This document shows positions 9,121 to 17,718 of a stretch of DNA of 64,000 bases, piece after piece. The stretch spans positions 124,001 to 188,000 of the forward strand of contig NZ_BAABDD010000005.1 in assembly GCF_039539445.1 (NCBI RefSeq), in the 5' to 3' direction. Source of the DNA: Salinactinospora qingdaonensis (lineage in GTDB: Bacteria > Actinomycetota > Actinomycetes > Streptosporangiales > Streptosporangiaceae). The position numbers and the translations under genes were made by a program. The notes under the pieces are model-generated. The model saw nothing but the letters and a program-made list of their open reading frames with translations. It was not told the origin of the DNA and searched no databases. The stretch's first letter is position 1. Every line of letters starts with the position of its first letter.

Positions 9121-9775
9121 GCACGCGCGCCAGCGTCAGGCCGTCGCCGATGGGCAAGATGACCGCCTCGGCGCGGCCGTCGTCGCGCGCATGGACATTG
9201 AACTTGCGGATGCCCTCCACGGCGGGGCTCGTCGCGGCCGGATCGATGACGCGCCCGTGGGAGAAGGTGTTGTCGGCCAGGATGGTGCCTCCCGAACGCA
9301 TCCGTGGCACCAACTCCTCCCAGTAGTCGATGTAGCCTTCCTTGTCGGCGTCAATGAAGGCCAGGTCAAAGCGCGGCTCGCGGTCGAGTTCGCGTAGGGT
9401 CTGCAACGCCGGCCCCAGGCGTAGCGTGATCGTGTCGCTGAGCCCGGCCCGCTGCCAGTAGGAGCGCGCCACCGACGTCCACTCCTCGCTGAGGTCGCAA
9501 CTGAGCAGGGTGCCGCCCGGAGCCAGCCCCCGCGCCAGGCAGATGGCGGAGTAGCCGGTGAACGTACCGATCTCCACGGCATCGCGCGCCCCGGCGAGTT
9601 GGGCCACCATCCGCATGAATGTGCCTTGTTCGGGCCCGATCTGTAGGCCCACCCTGTCGGGGAAGCGCTGCTCGGTTTCGGCCACGAGGTCGCGCAGCAG
9701 CTCGTCGACCGGCTCGCTGTGCGCGAGTAGGTACTCGTACAGTTCCGGGCTGAGGTTCTCGCTCGTGCGTGTCAC
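9116..9775 (-). CDS. SAM-dependent O-methyltransferase (CCoAOMT-like family)
   Basis: A 219-residue class I methyltransferase of the catechol/caffeoyl-CoA O-methyltransferase-like family. The SAM-binding motif VEIGTFTGYSAICLA is near residue 63. The metal-binding and catalytic block FDLAFIDADKEGYIDYWE and the later ADNTFSHGRV follow the family pattern. I place the start at GTG 9775 (VTRTSENLSPELYEY), where family similarity begins. The frame stays open to 9892, but the extra 39 residues are low-complexity. In actinobacteria this family usually methylates small aromatic hydroxyls. The specific substrate cannot be read here. Confidence 0.88.
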   Translation of the reverse strand: MTRTSENLSPELYEYLLAHSEPVDELLRDLVAETEQRFPDRVGLQIGPEQGTFMRMVAQLAGARDAVEIGTFTGYSAICLARGLAPGGTLLSCDLSEEWTSVARSYWQRAGLSDTITLRLGPALQTLRELDREPRFDLAFIDADKEGYIDYWEELVPRMRSGGTILADNTFSHGRVIDPAATSPAVEGIRKFNVHARDDGRAEAVILPIGDGLTLARVR

Positions 9776-9934
9776 GCCATCTAGCCTACTGAGGTTTTCC
9801 GGCGAGACCGCGGTTGCGCGCGGGGGAGGGGCTCGCCGCGTGACGCGCTCGTGAGGCCAGCCCGCGCGGCCAGCGGCGGTGTCCGCCGACACCGCGGTCG
9901 TGCCGCGCCTCGCAGGAGAGCCGCGGCGGGGTGC

Positions 9935-10648
9935 CTACGCCTTGGGGAGGATGTCTTGCCAGGGGAAGAGGTAGATCGAGAACAGGATGACGCCGATGCT
10001 CAGCAGGGGAGTTACAACCGTGCGTTCGATCTTGCCGTCGGTTTCGAAGCCGATGTTTTGCCCGACCCGGTACTTGCTGATCGGCCAGAACAGGGGCACC
10101 CCCATGTGGGTGGCCATGTCACCCACGAAGTGCAGCAGGCAGCCGAACGCCACCGCCAGCCCCATCCAGGAGTAGTCCACCCCTGAGGTGTAGAGCGCCA
10201 GCACAATGCCGGCCGTGCCCATGGCGTTGAGCACGGCAGCCGCGGCCCGGTTTTTGTCCATGCCAAAGCCCAGCCCGTTCAGTGCGATCCCCACTAGCAA
10301 GAACACGAAGATCTGCACGGCCAGCTCCGACCACAACGCCAACAGTTGGGTCAGGCCGCCCATGAGGAGGGCGAACAGCAGCGAATGAGTGCCGTTGCGA
10401 TGGCCGCCGAAGATCCAGCTAAACAGGGCGCTGAGTGTGCCGGTGACCAGACCGTAGGTCTGGGTGATCGTGGCGTTTTTGTGATCGAGATCGGGCACCA
10501 AGGCGGCGCCGGCGCACACGAGAGAGCCGGCGATGATCTCGCCCGGCCCGAGGTCGAAGTGGATGTTGAAGAACTGTTGTCCCTGGACAACCGGGACGAT
10601 CGCCATCCAGCCAACGGCTCCGCTGAGCGCGTGAGAGTGCCCCATCAT
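9935..10648 (-). CDS. DUF457/YdjM-type membrane-bound metal-dependent hydrolase
   Basis: A 237-residue multi-helix membrane protein with the pattern of the DUF457 family. It begins with MMGHSHALSGAV, has PDLDHKN near residue 54, GGHRNGTHS near residue 81, and a C-terminal CLLHFVGDMATHMGVPLFWP. The conserved His and Asp residues are the expected metal ligands. YdjM of E. coli is an SOS-induced relative. The physiological substrate is unknown. The gene is single, reading away from the ABC importer that follows. Confidence 0.85.
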   Translation of the reverse strand: MMGHSHALSGAVGWMAIVPVVQGQQFFNIHFDLGPGEIIAGSLVCAGAALVPDLDHKNATITQTYGLVTGTLSALFSWIFGGHRNGTHSLLFALLMGGLTQLLALWSELAVQIFVFLLVGIALNGLGFGMDKNRAAAAVLNAMGTAGIVLALYTSGVDYSWMGLAVAFGCLLHFVGDMATHMGVPLFWPISKYRVGQNIGFETDGKIERTVVTPLLSIGVILFSIYLFPWQDILPKA

Positions 10649-10884
10649 GGCGCGAAACCGTAGCGGTTAAGGGAGATTCTGGCGAATCGCTGGAGGAGAA
10701 AACGACAAACGACTCTAAGTGATGGAATGATTACTTCAGGGCATGTGCCCATATTGGCGGCATTACTGATCACGACGGTGCCGTGTCACAACGTGAATAT
10801 AGGTTGGCGACGTCGAGCCGATGGCACGCAACCACCAGTGTGGCGGGAGCGGCCATCACCCCGGTACGAACGCAAGGATCTTCG

Positions 10885-12720
10885 GTGACCGATCACAAGG
10901 CCGTGGGACGGACTCCCCGCAGGCGAGGCTTTCTCCGCTGGCTGGCTGCCGCCGCGGCAGCGGCCCTCACGGTCGGCGGGCTGCCCACCGCCGCCGCTGA
11001 AACCGGGGACGACGGTGTCACCACGACCCTGACTATCGCCGAGAGCCAGCCGGTGGACTCGCTCAGTCCGTTCTTGGCGCAGCGGGTCGTCTCCACGTCC
11101 ATCCACCGGTTGATGTACGACTACCTCACCAACTACGCCCCCGAGACCAACGCCGCCGTCCCGGGGCTGGCCGAGTCATGGCAGACCTCGGCCGACGAAC
11201 TCACCTGGACCTACACCTTGCGCGACGACGCCACCTGGAGCGACGGCGAACCCGTCACCGCCCAGGACGTGGTCTGGACCTTGACCACGATGATGACCGA
11301 CGAGGCGGCGGCCACCGCCAACGGCAACTTCGTCACCAACTTCGAGAAAGTCACCGCCGTCGACAAGCGCACAGTCGAGATCCAGCTCAGCCAGCCCCAG
11401 GCCACCATGCTCGCTTTGGACATCCCGATCCTGCCCGAGCACATCTGGTCCGACGTCGAGGACTTCGCCACCTTCAACAACGACACCGACTTTCCCATCG
11501 TGGGCAACGGGCCGTTCATCCTCACCGACTACCAGCCCAACCAGTCCATCACCTTGGAGGCCAACCCCGACTACTGGCGCGGCGCCCCCAAGTTCGACCG
11601 CCTGGTCTTTCGTTACTTCAACGACCAAGACGCCATGGTCGAGGCGCTCCGCACCGGCGCCGTCAGCTTCGTCGCCGGTCTCACCCCCGCCCAGGCCGAC
11701 GCCCTGCGCGGCGAGGGCGACATCACCGTCAACGCCGCCAACGGCAAACGGTTCCAAGCCTTCACCATCAACCCCGGCGCCACGACCGTCGACGGCGAAG
11801 AGTTCGGTGACGGCCACCCGGCGCTGGCCGACCGGGTCGTGCGCCGGGCGATCGTGCGCGCCATCGACAAGGAAGCCCTCGTCGATCGCGTCTTCGGGGG
11901 CTACGCTGAGGCCGCAGACGGATACATACCGTCGCGCTACTCCGACTACCACTTCGAGCCCGAAGCCGACGAACGGTTGGGGTTCGACCCCCGAGCCGCC
12001 AACGCCATGCTCGACGAGGCCGGCTACACCCGCGGCGACGACGGCATCCGCGTCTCTCCCGAGGGCGAGCGGCTCTCCTTCAGGCTGCACGTCCACAACA
12101 ACCAGCCTGAGAACGTGCAGGCCGCCCGCTTCATGACGGAATGGCTCGCCGACATCGGCATTGAGATCCGCGGGAGATACGTCGACCCCGGCGTGGTCAG
12201 CGACGCGCTGCACGCCGGCGAGTACGACCTCATCTTCACGGGATGGCTGGTCAACCCCGACCCCGACTACGTCTTGGGGATTCACACCTGCGACGCCCTG
12301 CCCACCGAGCCCGGTGCCATGCGCAGCGACGCCTACTTCTGCGACGAGGAGTACGACCGCCTCTACGCCCAGCAGCTCGCCGAGTACGACCCGGCCACCC
12401 GCGCCGAACTCATCCAGCGGATGCAGCGCATCCTGTACCAGGAGGCCGTGGTCAACGTGTTGACCTACCCCGACATGCTTGAGGCCTACCGTTCCGACCA
12501 CATCGCCGCCATCCAGGTCCAACCCGAACCCGGCGGCAACATCGCCCACCAGGACGGCTACTGGAGTTGGTGGTCGGCCGCCCCGGCCGAGGGGCTCACC
12601 TCAGAAAGCGGCCCTTCGACCGTTCTGATCGTCGGGATCACGATCTGTAGCCTCCTCGTCGTCACCGGCACCGCCCTCGTCGTTCGGCACCGGCGCGCCA
12701 CAGCCGAGGACCGCGAATGA
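10885..12720 (+). CDS. Dipeptide/oligopeptide ABC transporter, substrate-binding protein
   Basis: A 611-residue family 5 solute-binding protein, read from GTG 10885 because AAGGA lies just upstream; a longer frame starts at 10783. The N-terminus has a twin-arginine-like string RTPRRRGFLRW followed by a hydrophobic Ala-rich segment and AAA cleavage site, with no lipobox Cys. The mature part shows the family signature LAESWQTSADELTWTYTLRD and GNGPFILTDY. Unusually, it ends in a hydrophobic helix (TVLIVGITICSLLVVTGTALVV) and a short basic tail, so it is probably anchored by its C-terminus rather than by lipid. It is the first gene of a tightly coupled importer operon, with a 4-base overlap to the next gene. 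Confidence 0.93.
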   Translation: MTDHKAVGRTPRRRGFLRWLAAAAAAALTVGGLPTAAAETGDDGVTTTLTIAESQPVDSLSPFLAQRVVSTSIHRLMYDYLTNYAPETNAAVPGLAESWQTSADELTWTYTLRDDATWSDGEPVTAQDVVWTLTTMMTDEAAATANGNFVTNFEKVTAVDKRTVEIQLSQPQATMLALDIPILPEHIWSDVEDFATFNNDTDFPIVGNGPFILTDYQPNQSITLEANPDYWRGAPKFDRLVFRYFNDQDAMVEALRTGAVSFVAGLTPAQADALRGEGDITVNAANGKRFQAFTINPGATTVDGEEFGDGHPALADRVVRRAIVRAIDKEALVDRVFGGYAEAADGYIPSRYSDYHFEPEADERLGFDPRAANAMLDEAGYTRGDDGIRVSPEGERLSFRLHVHNNQPENVQAARFMTEWLADIGIEIRGRYVDPGVVSDALHAGEYDLIFTGWLVNPDPDYVLGIHTCDALPTEPGAMRSDAYFCDEEYDRLYAQQLAEYDPATRAELIQRMQRILYQEAVVNVLTYPDMLEAYRSDHIAAIQVQPEPGGNIAHQDGYWSWWSAAPAEGLTSESGPSTVLIVGITICSLLVVTGTALVVRHRRATAEDRE

Positions 12721-13766
12721 GCGCGCCACCCCGCCCTCACACCGAGCGCGCCGCCGCGCCGCCGCGCCGCCGCCAGTGGCGTCCGCGCGCTGGCACCCTG
12801 CGCTACATCGGCGGCAGACTGCTCAGCTCGGCGGTGTCGCTGCTGGCCGTCATGGTCACCGGATTCTTCCTGTTTCGGATCTTGCCCGGTGACCCGGTCC
12901 TCGCCATGACGCGCGGTCGCGCGGTCACGGTCGAACAGCTCGCCCAATTGCGCCGCGAGTTCGGCCTCGACCAACCGCTGCCCCAGCAGTTCCTCGATTA
13001 CTGCCTCGGGGTGCTCCGCCTCGACATGGGCATGTCCTACCAGTACCGCGCGCCCGTCAGTGAGCTGATCGGCGCGCGGCTGTGGCCCACCGTCCTGCTC
13101 GTGGGAACCGCGACGGTGCTGGCCGCCATCCTCGGGCTGTGGCTGGGCACGCGCGCGGCCTGGCGTCGCGGCTCGGCCACCGACCGCCTCAACACCGGCC
13201 TCGCCCTGACCCTGTGGTCGGTGCCGACCTTTTGGCTGGGCCTGCTCCTCATCGCCGCCCTGGCCACCGGCATCGGCCCGATGCCCGGCCTGTTCCCGCC
13301 CGGCGGCATGATGACCCCCGGCACCACCGGCACCCTCGCCGTGGCCGTGGACGTCGCCCACCACATGGTGCTGCCGGTGACCACCATGGTGGCCGTCGTC
13401 TACGCCCAATACTTGATGATCATGCGTTCCTCGCTGCTCGACGAGTTGGGCGGCGACTACCTGGTGACCGCGCGCGCCAAAGGGCTCCGCAACGACCTCG
13501 TGCTGCGCCGCCACGCCGTGCCTAACGCGCTGCTGCCCACCGTCACCCTGATCTTTCTCAACCTCGGCCAGGTGGTGGCCGGCACGATCCTCGTGGAGAC
13601 CGTCTTCTCCTGGCCCGGCCTGGGAACCCTGTTCTACGAGGCGCTCAAAGTCCCCGATCTGCCCCTGGTCCAAGGGCTGTTCATCGTCTTCTCGGCTTCG
13701 GTGATCGTCATGAACCTCTTCGCCGACCTGGTCTACCCCGTGCTCGACCCGCGGGTGCGCCCATGA
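12717..13766 (+). CDS. Peptide ABC transporter permease (DppB-like)
   Basis: A 349-residue inner-membrane permease of the DppB/OppB family. After a basic, Pro/Arg-rich cytoplasmic N-terminus comes the first helix, then FRILPGDPVLAMTRGRAVT, the hallmark of DppB. The permease loop DYLVTARAKGLRNDLVLRRHAVPNAL matches the EAA motif that docks on the ATPases. The ATG overlaps the stop of the substrate-binding gene by 4 bases (ATGA), as does its own stop with the next permease, so translation is coupled. Confidence 0.95.
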   Translation: MSAPPRPHTERAAAPPRRRQWRPRAGTLRYIGGRLLSSAVSLLAVMVTGFFLFRILPGDPVLAMTRGRAVTVEQLAQLRREFGLDQPLPQQFLDYCLGVLRLDMGMSYQYRAPVSELIGARLWPTVLLVGTATVLAAILGLWLGTRAAWRRGSATDRLNTGLALTLWSVPTFWLGLLLIAALATGIGPMPGLFPPGGMMTPGTTGTLAVAVDVAHHMVLPVTTMVAVVYAQYLMIMRSSLLDELGGDYLVTARAKGLRNDLVLRRHAVPNALLPTVTLIFLNLGQVVAGTILVETVFSWPGLGTLFYEALKVPDLPLVQGLFIVFSASVIVMNLFADLVYPVLDPRVRP

Positions 13767-14704
13767 GCCAATCCGAGCGCGCTCCTTGCTCCCCGGCGTC
13801 GCAGGGCCGCGCCGCGCCGCCGCGCGCCATGGCGTGGCGCCGCCGCCGCACGGCCTGGCTGCGCTTTTGGCGCGAGTACCGCCGTAACCGAGCCGGCGTG
13901 GTCGGGCTGGCCGGTCTGATGCTGTTCGTGCTGCTCGCGCTCGCGGCTCCGCTGCTGGTCGACCCCGCTCAGCTCAGCCTCACCGGCGCGCCGGGTACGC
14001 CCTACCAGCCCCCCAGCGCGCGGTTCCCGCTGGGCACCGACAATTTCGGCCGTTCCCTGCTGGACCTGGTCATCTGGGGCTCGCGGGTCTCATTGACCGT
14101 GGGTTTCCTCGCCACCCTGGTGTCGGTGACCCTGGGCTCGCTCGTGGGCATCCTCGCCGGCCATTTTCGAGGCTGGACCGCGACCGTACTGATGCGGATC
14201 ACCGACTGGTTCCTCGTGCTGCCCACCTTGGTGCTGGCCATCGCCTTGGCCGCGGTACTCAGCCGCAGCACCCTCACGGTCATCGTCGCCATCGGCGTCA
14301 CCGCCTGGCCCACCACCGCCCGGTTGGTGCGTGCCCAGACGCTGGCCGTGGAGGCGCGCCCCTACATCGAACGGGCTAAAGCGTTGGGAGGCGGCCACGG
14401 CCACATCATGCTCCGCCACGTGCTGCCCAACGTTATGCCGCTGGTGCTGGCCCAGACCACCCTGCTGGTGGCCAACTCCATCATCACCGAGTCGACGCTG
14501 GCCTTCCTCGGCCTGGGCGATCCCACGACGGTCTCGTGGGGCGCCATCCTCCAAGACGCCCGCGAAGCCGGGGCGATCAGCGCCGGAGTCTGGTGGTACC
14601 TGATACCGCCGGGGCTGGCGATCGCGCTGGTCGCGTTGACCTTCACGCTGTGCGGTCGGGCCCTGGAAGGCGTGCTCAACCCCAAACTGCGGGAGCGCCG
14701 GTGA
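13763..14704 (+). CDS. Peptide ABC transporter permease (DppC-like)
   Basis: A 313-residue permease of the DppC/OppC family: N-terminal cytoplasmic segment, TM1 near residues 45-70, the periplasmic PLGTDNFGRSLLDLVIWGSRVSL motif and the EAA loop PYIERAKALGGGHGHIMLRHVLPNVMP. It partners with the DppB-like permease to form the channel. Overlaps of 4 bases on both sides show operon coupling. Confidence 0.95.
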   Translation: MSQSERAPCSPASQGRAAPPRAMAWRRRRTAWLRFWREYRRNRAGVVGLAGLMLFVLLALAAPLLVDPAQLSLTGAPGTPYQPPSARFPLGTDNFGRSLLDLVIWGSRVSLTVGFLATLVSVTLGSLVGILAGHFRGWTATVLMRITDWFLVLPTLVLAIALAAVLSRSTLTVIVAIGVTAWPTTARLVRAQTLAVEARPYIERAKALGGGHGHIMLRHVLPNVMPLVLAQTTLLVANSIITESTLAFLGLGDPTTVSWGAILQDAREAGAISAGVWWYLIPPGLAIALVALTFTLCGRALEGVLNPKLRERR

Positions 14705-15735
14705 GTCACCTCGACATACGAGACCTGACCGTCACCTACCGGGGCGCCGGCGGCGCCGACTCCGCTGTCCCCGCCGTGCGCGGCGTGGACCTGACCGTCC
14801 CCCACGCCGGCACCGTGGGGGTGGCCGGCGAGTCGGGCTGCGGCAAGTCGACGCTGGCCCTGGCACTGCTGCGCCTGCTTCCCAAGACCGCGGCGCTGAA
14901 CGGGCAGATCCTGCTCGACGGCGAGGACGTGCTCACCATGAAGTGGGGGCGGCTACGGGCGGTGCGCTGGGCGGCCACCTCGATCGTGTTCCAGGGGGCG
15001 ATGCACTCGCTCAACCCGGTGCGCCGGGTCGGCGAGCAGATCGCCGAACCTCTCCTGCTGCACGGCACCACCGCCTCCGCCGCCGAGGCACGCGAGCGGG
15101 TGGCGGCGCTGCTGCGCCAGGTCGGGCTCCCGCAGCAGCGCGCCGGCGCCTACCCCCACGAGCTCTCCGGGGGCCAGCGCCAGCGCGTCATGATCGCGAT
15201 GGCGCTGGCCTGCGAACCTGAGCTGATCATCGCCGACGAGCCCACCACCGCGCTCGACGTCATGACTCAGGCCCAGATCCTGCGCCTGATCGCGGGACTG
15301 GTCGACGAGACCGGTGTCAGCATGGTGCTGATCAGCCATGACCTGTCGGTCCTGGCCCACACCTGTGACCGACTCGCGGTGATGTATGCCGGCCGGATCG
15401 TGGAGGAGGGGCCCGCCCGGGAGGTCTACACCGACGCCCGCCACCCCTATGCGGCAGCGTTGAGCGGCGCCTTTCCCCGCATCGGCGACCCCGCTTCCCG
15501 GCGGCGCCCCCGCGGGCTGGCCGGCGACCCGCCCGATCCGGCCGCCCTGCCGGCAGGGTGCGCGTTCCGCCCGCGCTGCGAGCGCGCCCAACCGTGCTGC
15601 GCCCGGATCGACCCCGTGCTGTGGCCAGCCGGTACGCACCGTTCGGCGGCGTGTGTCCACGTCGTGCCCGAGGCGCCTGCGGTCGAGCCGGCGGTAGGCG
15701 AACCCGCTGTAGGCAGCGAGGAGGGCCGGTGGTGA
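14701..15735 (+). CDS. Peptide ABC transporter ATP-binding protein (DppD-like)
   Basis: A 344-residue ATPase read from GTG 14701, which overlaps the previous stop by 4 bases. A longer in-frame extension to 14536 lies inside dppC and is not used. Walker A GESGCGKSTLA, signature LSGGQRQRVMIAMAL and Walker B LIIADEPTTALDV are intact, and the C-terminal oligopeptide-type domain has GCAFRPRCERAQPCC, whose cysteines are typical of Dpp/Opp ATPases. It powers uptake together with the second ATPase downstream. Confidence 0.95.
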   Translation: MSHLDIRDLTVTYRGAGGADSAVPAVRGVDLTVPHAGTVGVAGESGCGKSTLALALLRLLPKTAALNGQILLDGEDVLTMKWGRLRAVRWAATSIVFQGAMHSLNPVRRVGEQIAEPLLLHGTTASAAEARERVAALLRQVGLPQQRAGAYPHELSGGQRQRVMIAMALACEPELIIADEPTTALDVMTQAQILRLIAGLVDETGVSMVLISHDLSVLAHTCDRLAVMYAGRIVEEGPAREVYTDARHPYAAALSGAFPRIGDPASRRRPRGLAGDPPDPAALPAGCAFRPRCERAQPCCARIDPVLWPAGTHRSAACVHVVPEAPAVEPAVGEPAVGSEEGRW

Positions 15736-16008
15736 CCTCGCTGCCGGCTGTGGCGGCCGGCACCTGCTCAACAGCCACGGCGGGCCGTGCCACGAGCAGC
15801 CGCCCGGCGGTCCGACTCACCCGAAGCAGACCGCACCGGCCCGGCGCACCGCCGGTGGGCGTCCGGTCGCGGCGGCGGGGCCGGCGCCGTCCCGGCCCAG
15901 CGCGCGGGGACCACAGCCAGCAACAGCAGCGACGAGCAGGGAAAGGAGGCAAGCGCGCACCCTCTCGCCCAGTGTCCACGGGCAGCGGTTCTTCGCGCTG
16001 ACGAGCAG
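15736..16008 (+). other. 273-base gap between the two importer ATPases
   Basis: The rest of the operon overlaps by 4 bases at each junction, yet here there are 273 bases. A low-complexity Arg/Pro/Ser-rich frame runs through it, starting at a GTG that overlaps the stop of the upstream ATPase gene and ending at 16001. A strong AAAGGAGG sequence at about 15940 has no start codon at normal distance. No known domain is visible, so I do not call a gene. Confidence 0.5.
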
Positions 16009-17025
16009 ATGAGTACCTACCGTGAACCCGCCCCCGCCCCCACCGCGCCTGAGGCCGCCCTGTCGGCCGCCGCCCTGCGAGTGGCGTTCCCCGGATCGCG
16101 GGGACACGCCGGCGCCCGCGCGGTCGACGGCGTCAACCTCGATGTGGGACGTGGCGAGATCGTCGCGCTGGTGGGCGAGTCCGGGTGCGGCAAGACCACC
16201 CTCGCCCGCGCGCTGCTGGGGTTACAGCGTCCCACTAGCGGGACGGTGCGCTTCCACGGCCGGCCCCTCGCCGCGACGACGCGGCACCTGCGCGCCTACC
16301 GCCGCCGGGTCCAGTTCGTGCTCCAAGACCCCCACGGTTCGCTCAACCCGCGCCACACGGTCTACGACGCTGTCGCCGAGGGGCTGCGTATCCACTACGG
16401 CACCACCGCCGACGAAACCGAACAGGTGGCCGCGGCCCTGTCCCGCGCCGGGCTGCGCCCGCCGGAGCGGTTCTTCCTGGCCTACCCCCACGAACTGTCG
16501 GGCGGGCAGCGCCAACGGGTCGTGATCGCCGGCGCGCTGGTGCTGCACCCCGAGCTGATCGTCGCCGACGAGCCGGTGGCCTCACTCGACGCCTCCGTGC
16601 GCGGCGAGATTTTGCAGTTGCTGCTGCGGCTCCGCGACGAGCTGGAGCTGGCGGCCCTGGTGGTCACCCACGATCTCGGGCTGGCCTGGAACATCGCCGA
16701 CCGGGTCGCCGTGATGTACCTGGGGCGCGTCGTGGAGGTCGGCCCGGTCGAGGAGGTGCTAACCGCCGCCCGCCACCCCTACACGCGCGCCCTGCTGTCG
16801 GTGCTGCCCGAGTCCGGCGCGGCCGAGCCCACGGTCTTGGCCGGCGAACCGCCCGACCCGGCCCGCGTACCCGGTGGATGCCGGTTCCACCCGCGCTGCC
16901 CCGCACTGGCTTCGGGCATGGCCGACCGCGCTGGTGTGGCCCAGCGTTGCCGTACCGAGGAGCCCGCCATCGCCCCTGGCGGTAGCACTCCCCACATCGC
17001 CTGCCACCTGTTTCCCGCCGAGTGA
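16009..17025 (+). CDS. Peptide ABC transporter ATP-binding protein (DppF-like)
   Basis: A 338-residue second ATPase of the importer. I start at ATG 16009 (MSTYREPAPAPT); the frame stays open to 15787. Walker A GESGCGKTTLA, signature LSGGQRQRVVIAGAL, Walker B LIVADEPVASLDAS and a C-terminal GCRFHPRCPALAS block are present. DppF-type proteins work as a heterodimer with DppD. It ends the importer operon. The next 0.7 kb is noncoding and repeat-rich. Confidence 0.94.
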   Translation: MSTYREPAPAPTAPEAALSAAALRVAFPGSRGHAGARAVDGVNLDVGRGEIVALVGESGCGKTTLARALLGLQRPTSGTVRFHGRPLAATTRHLRAYRRRVQFVLQDPHGSLNPRHTVYDAVAEGLRIHYGTTADETEQVAAALSRAGLRPPERFFLAYPHELSGGQRQRVVIAGALVLHPELIVADEPVASLDASVRGEILQLLLRLRDELELAALVVTHDLGLAWNIADRVAVMYLGRVVEVGPVEEVLTAARHPYTRALLSVLPESGAAEPTVLAGEPPDPARVPGGCRFHPRCPALASGMADRAGVAQRCRTEEPAIAPGGSTPHIACHLFPAE

Positions 17026-17089
17026 GCGCCCCCGGGGGGCTTGCGGGGGGATGGCTGTGGCCTGAGGAGAGTGTGCGATGTTTTCCGTC

Positions 17090-17124
17090 GCTCGTGTCTC
17101 GATCGCTGCGCGATCTCGGCAGCC
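17090..17124 (+). repeat. Dispersed hairpin repeat, copy 3
   Basis: Core GATCGC-TGC-GCGATC with a perfect 6-base stem. Similarity to the copy at 31.3 kb continues for about 50 bases upstream (GTGGCCTGAGGA) and into the GCCTGGGG after the core. Confidence 0.8.
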
Positions 17125-17150
17125 TGGGGTGGGCTGTGGCCATGGTGGGG

Positions 17151-17203
17151 TTGGGCTTCGGGCATGGCCCGAGCCAGATGACCGTGCCAGTGGGTGTTGC
17201 GGC
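17151..17203 (+). pseudogene. 53-base fragment of the LD-carboxypeptidase gene
   Basis: 49 of 53 bases match the reverse complement of 17804-17856, the part of the neighbouring LD-carboxypeptidase gene that encodes LGFGHGPSQMTVPVGVAA, including the catalytic His. It is in inverted orientation about 600 bases from its source and cannot make a protein by itself. Confidence 0.8.
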
Positions 17204-17497
17204 TCAACGCCTTCCGGGGCGCCCTCGGCCCCGCTCTCGCGGAGATCGCCGCCCACCGTTGGGCCCCGCGGCAGCGGCGCCCCGTGTGACAGCGGTGTCT
17301 TGGGGCACCGTCGCGTGCGACAGTGATGCTCTGTGTGACAGCGGTGTTTTGGGGTGCGGTGACATCCCGCGACAGCGCTGTCCTTCCTGAGGAAAGCGAC
17401 ACTCTTCGCGGCAGCGACATCGCGTGCTGGAGCGGCGTTCCTTTACCCCTGTGGCTGTCCGCGTCGCTTCCGGCTCCCAGCCACGGCGCCCCCTTGC

Positions 17498-17532
17498 GGC
17501 TGCTGAGATCGCGCAGCGATCGAGGCACGAGC
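17498..17532 (-). repeat. Dispersed hairpin repeat, copy 4
   Basis: Reverse orientation. Core GATCGC-GCA-GCGATC on the plus strand. The following flank (minus strand GCAAGGGGGCGCCGTGGCTGG) is the same as in the copies at 30.6 and 30.9 kb. Confidence 0.8.
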
Positions 17533-17595
17533 GAACAGTAAGCTTTCCAGGTGCGGGCGAGTGGCAGATCCGCTACGTGCGGCCCACCCGCCGGG

Positions 17596-17629
17596 GGCGG
17601 CGAGATCGCGCAACGATCGAGGCACGAGC
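17596..17629 (-). repeat. Dispersed hairpin repeat, copy 5 (divergent)
   Basis: Reverse orientation. The stem is reduced to GATCG-CGCAA-CGATC. It lies only 64 bases from copy 4. Confidence 0.7.
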
Positions 17630-17718
17630 CAACAACGCCATCTCACCCACCCCGGCGTGCCATCCCCATAGAAACCCCCGAGCGACCGGTCAACGCAAAA
17701 ACACCGAGGGAACCGGCC

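Larger units (their letters stand above)
17026..17718. other. Noncoding, repeat-rich gap of about 0.7 kb
   Basis: The gap separates the forward importer operon from the reverse peptidase operon. It contains three hairpin repeats (17090-17124 forward, 17498-17532 and 17596-17629 reverse), a 53-base stray copy of the adjacent LD-carboxypeptidase gene (17151-17203), a 28-base segment exactly repeated at 31153-31180, and a degenerate stretch with two GTGACAGCGGTGTYTTGGGG units (about 17286 and 17336). A weak CCGGC-GCCGG hairpin at 17713-17727 with a minus-strand T run beyond it may end the reverse operon. Confidence 0.7.

Noticed and set aside
11176..12549. 457-residue frame antisense to the substrate-binding gene
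   Set aside because: It is a Gly/Val/Asp-rich mirror of a well supported gene, with no ribosome binding site or domain.
12558..13673. 371-residue frame antisense to the permease gene
   Set aside because: Gln/Gly/His-rich mirror frame of a permease with clear family motifs on the other strand.
15558..16001. Arg/Pro-rich frame in and before the gap between the two importer ATPases
   Set aside because: Most of it lies inside the upstream ATPase gene and the rest is low-complexity with no domain.
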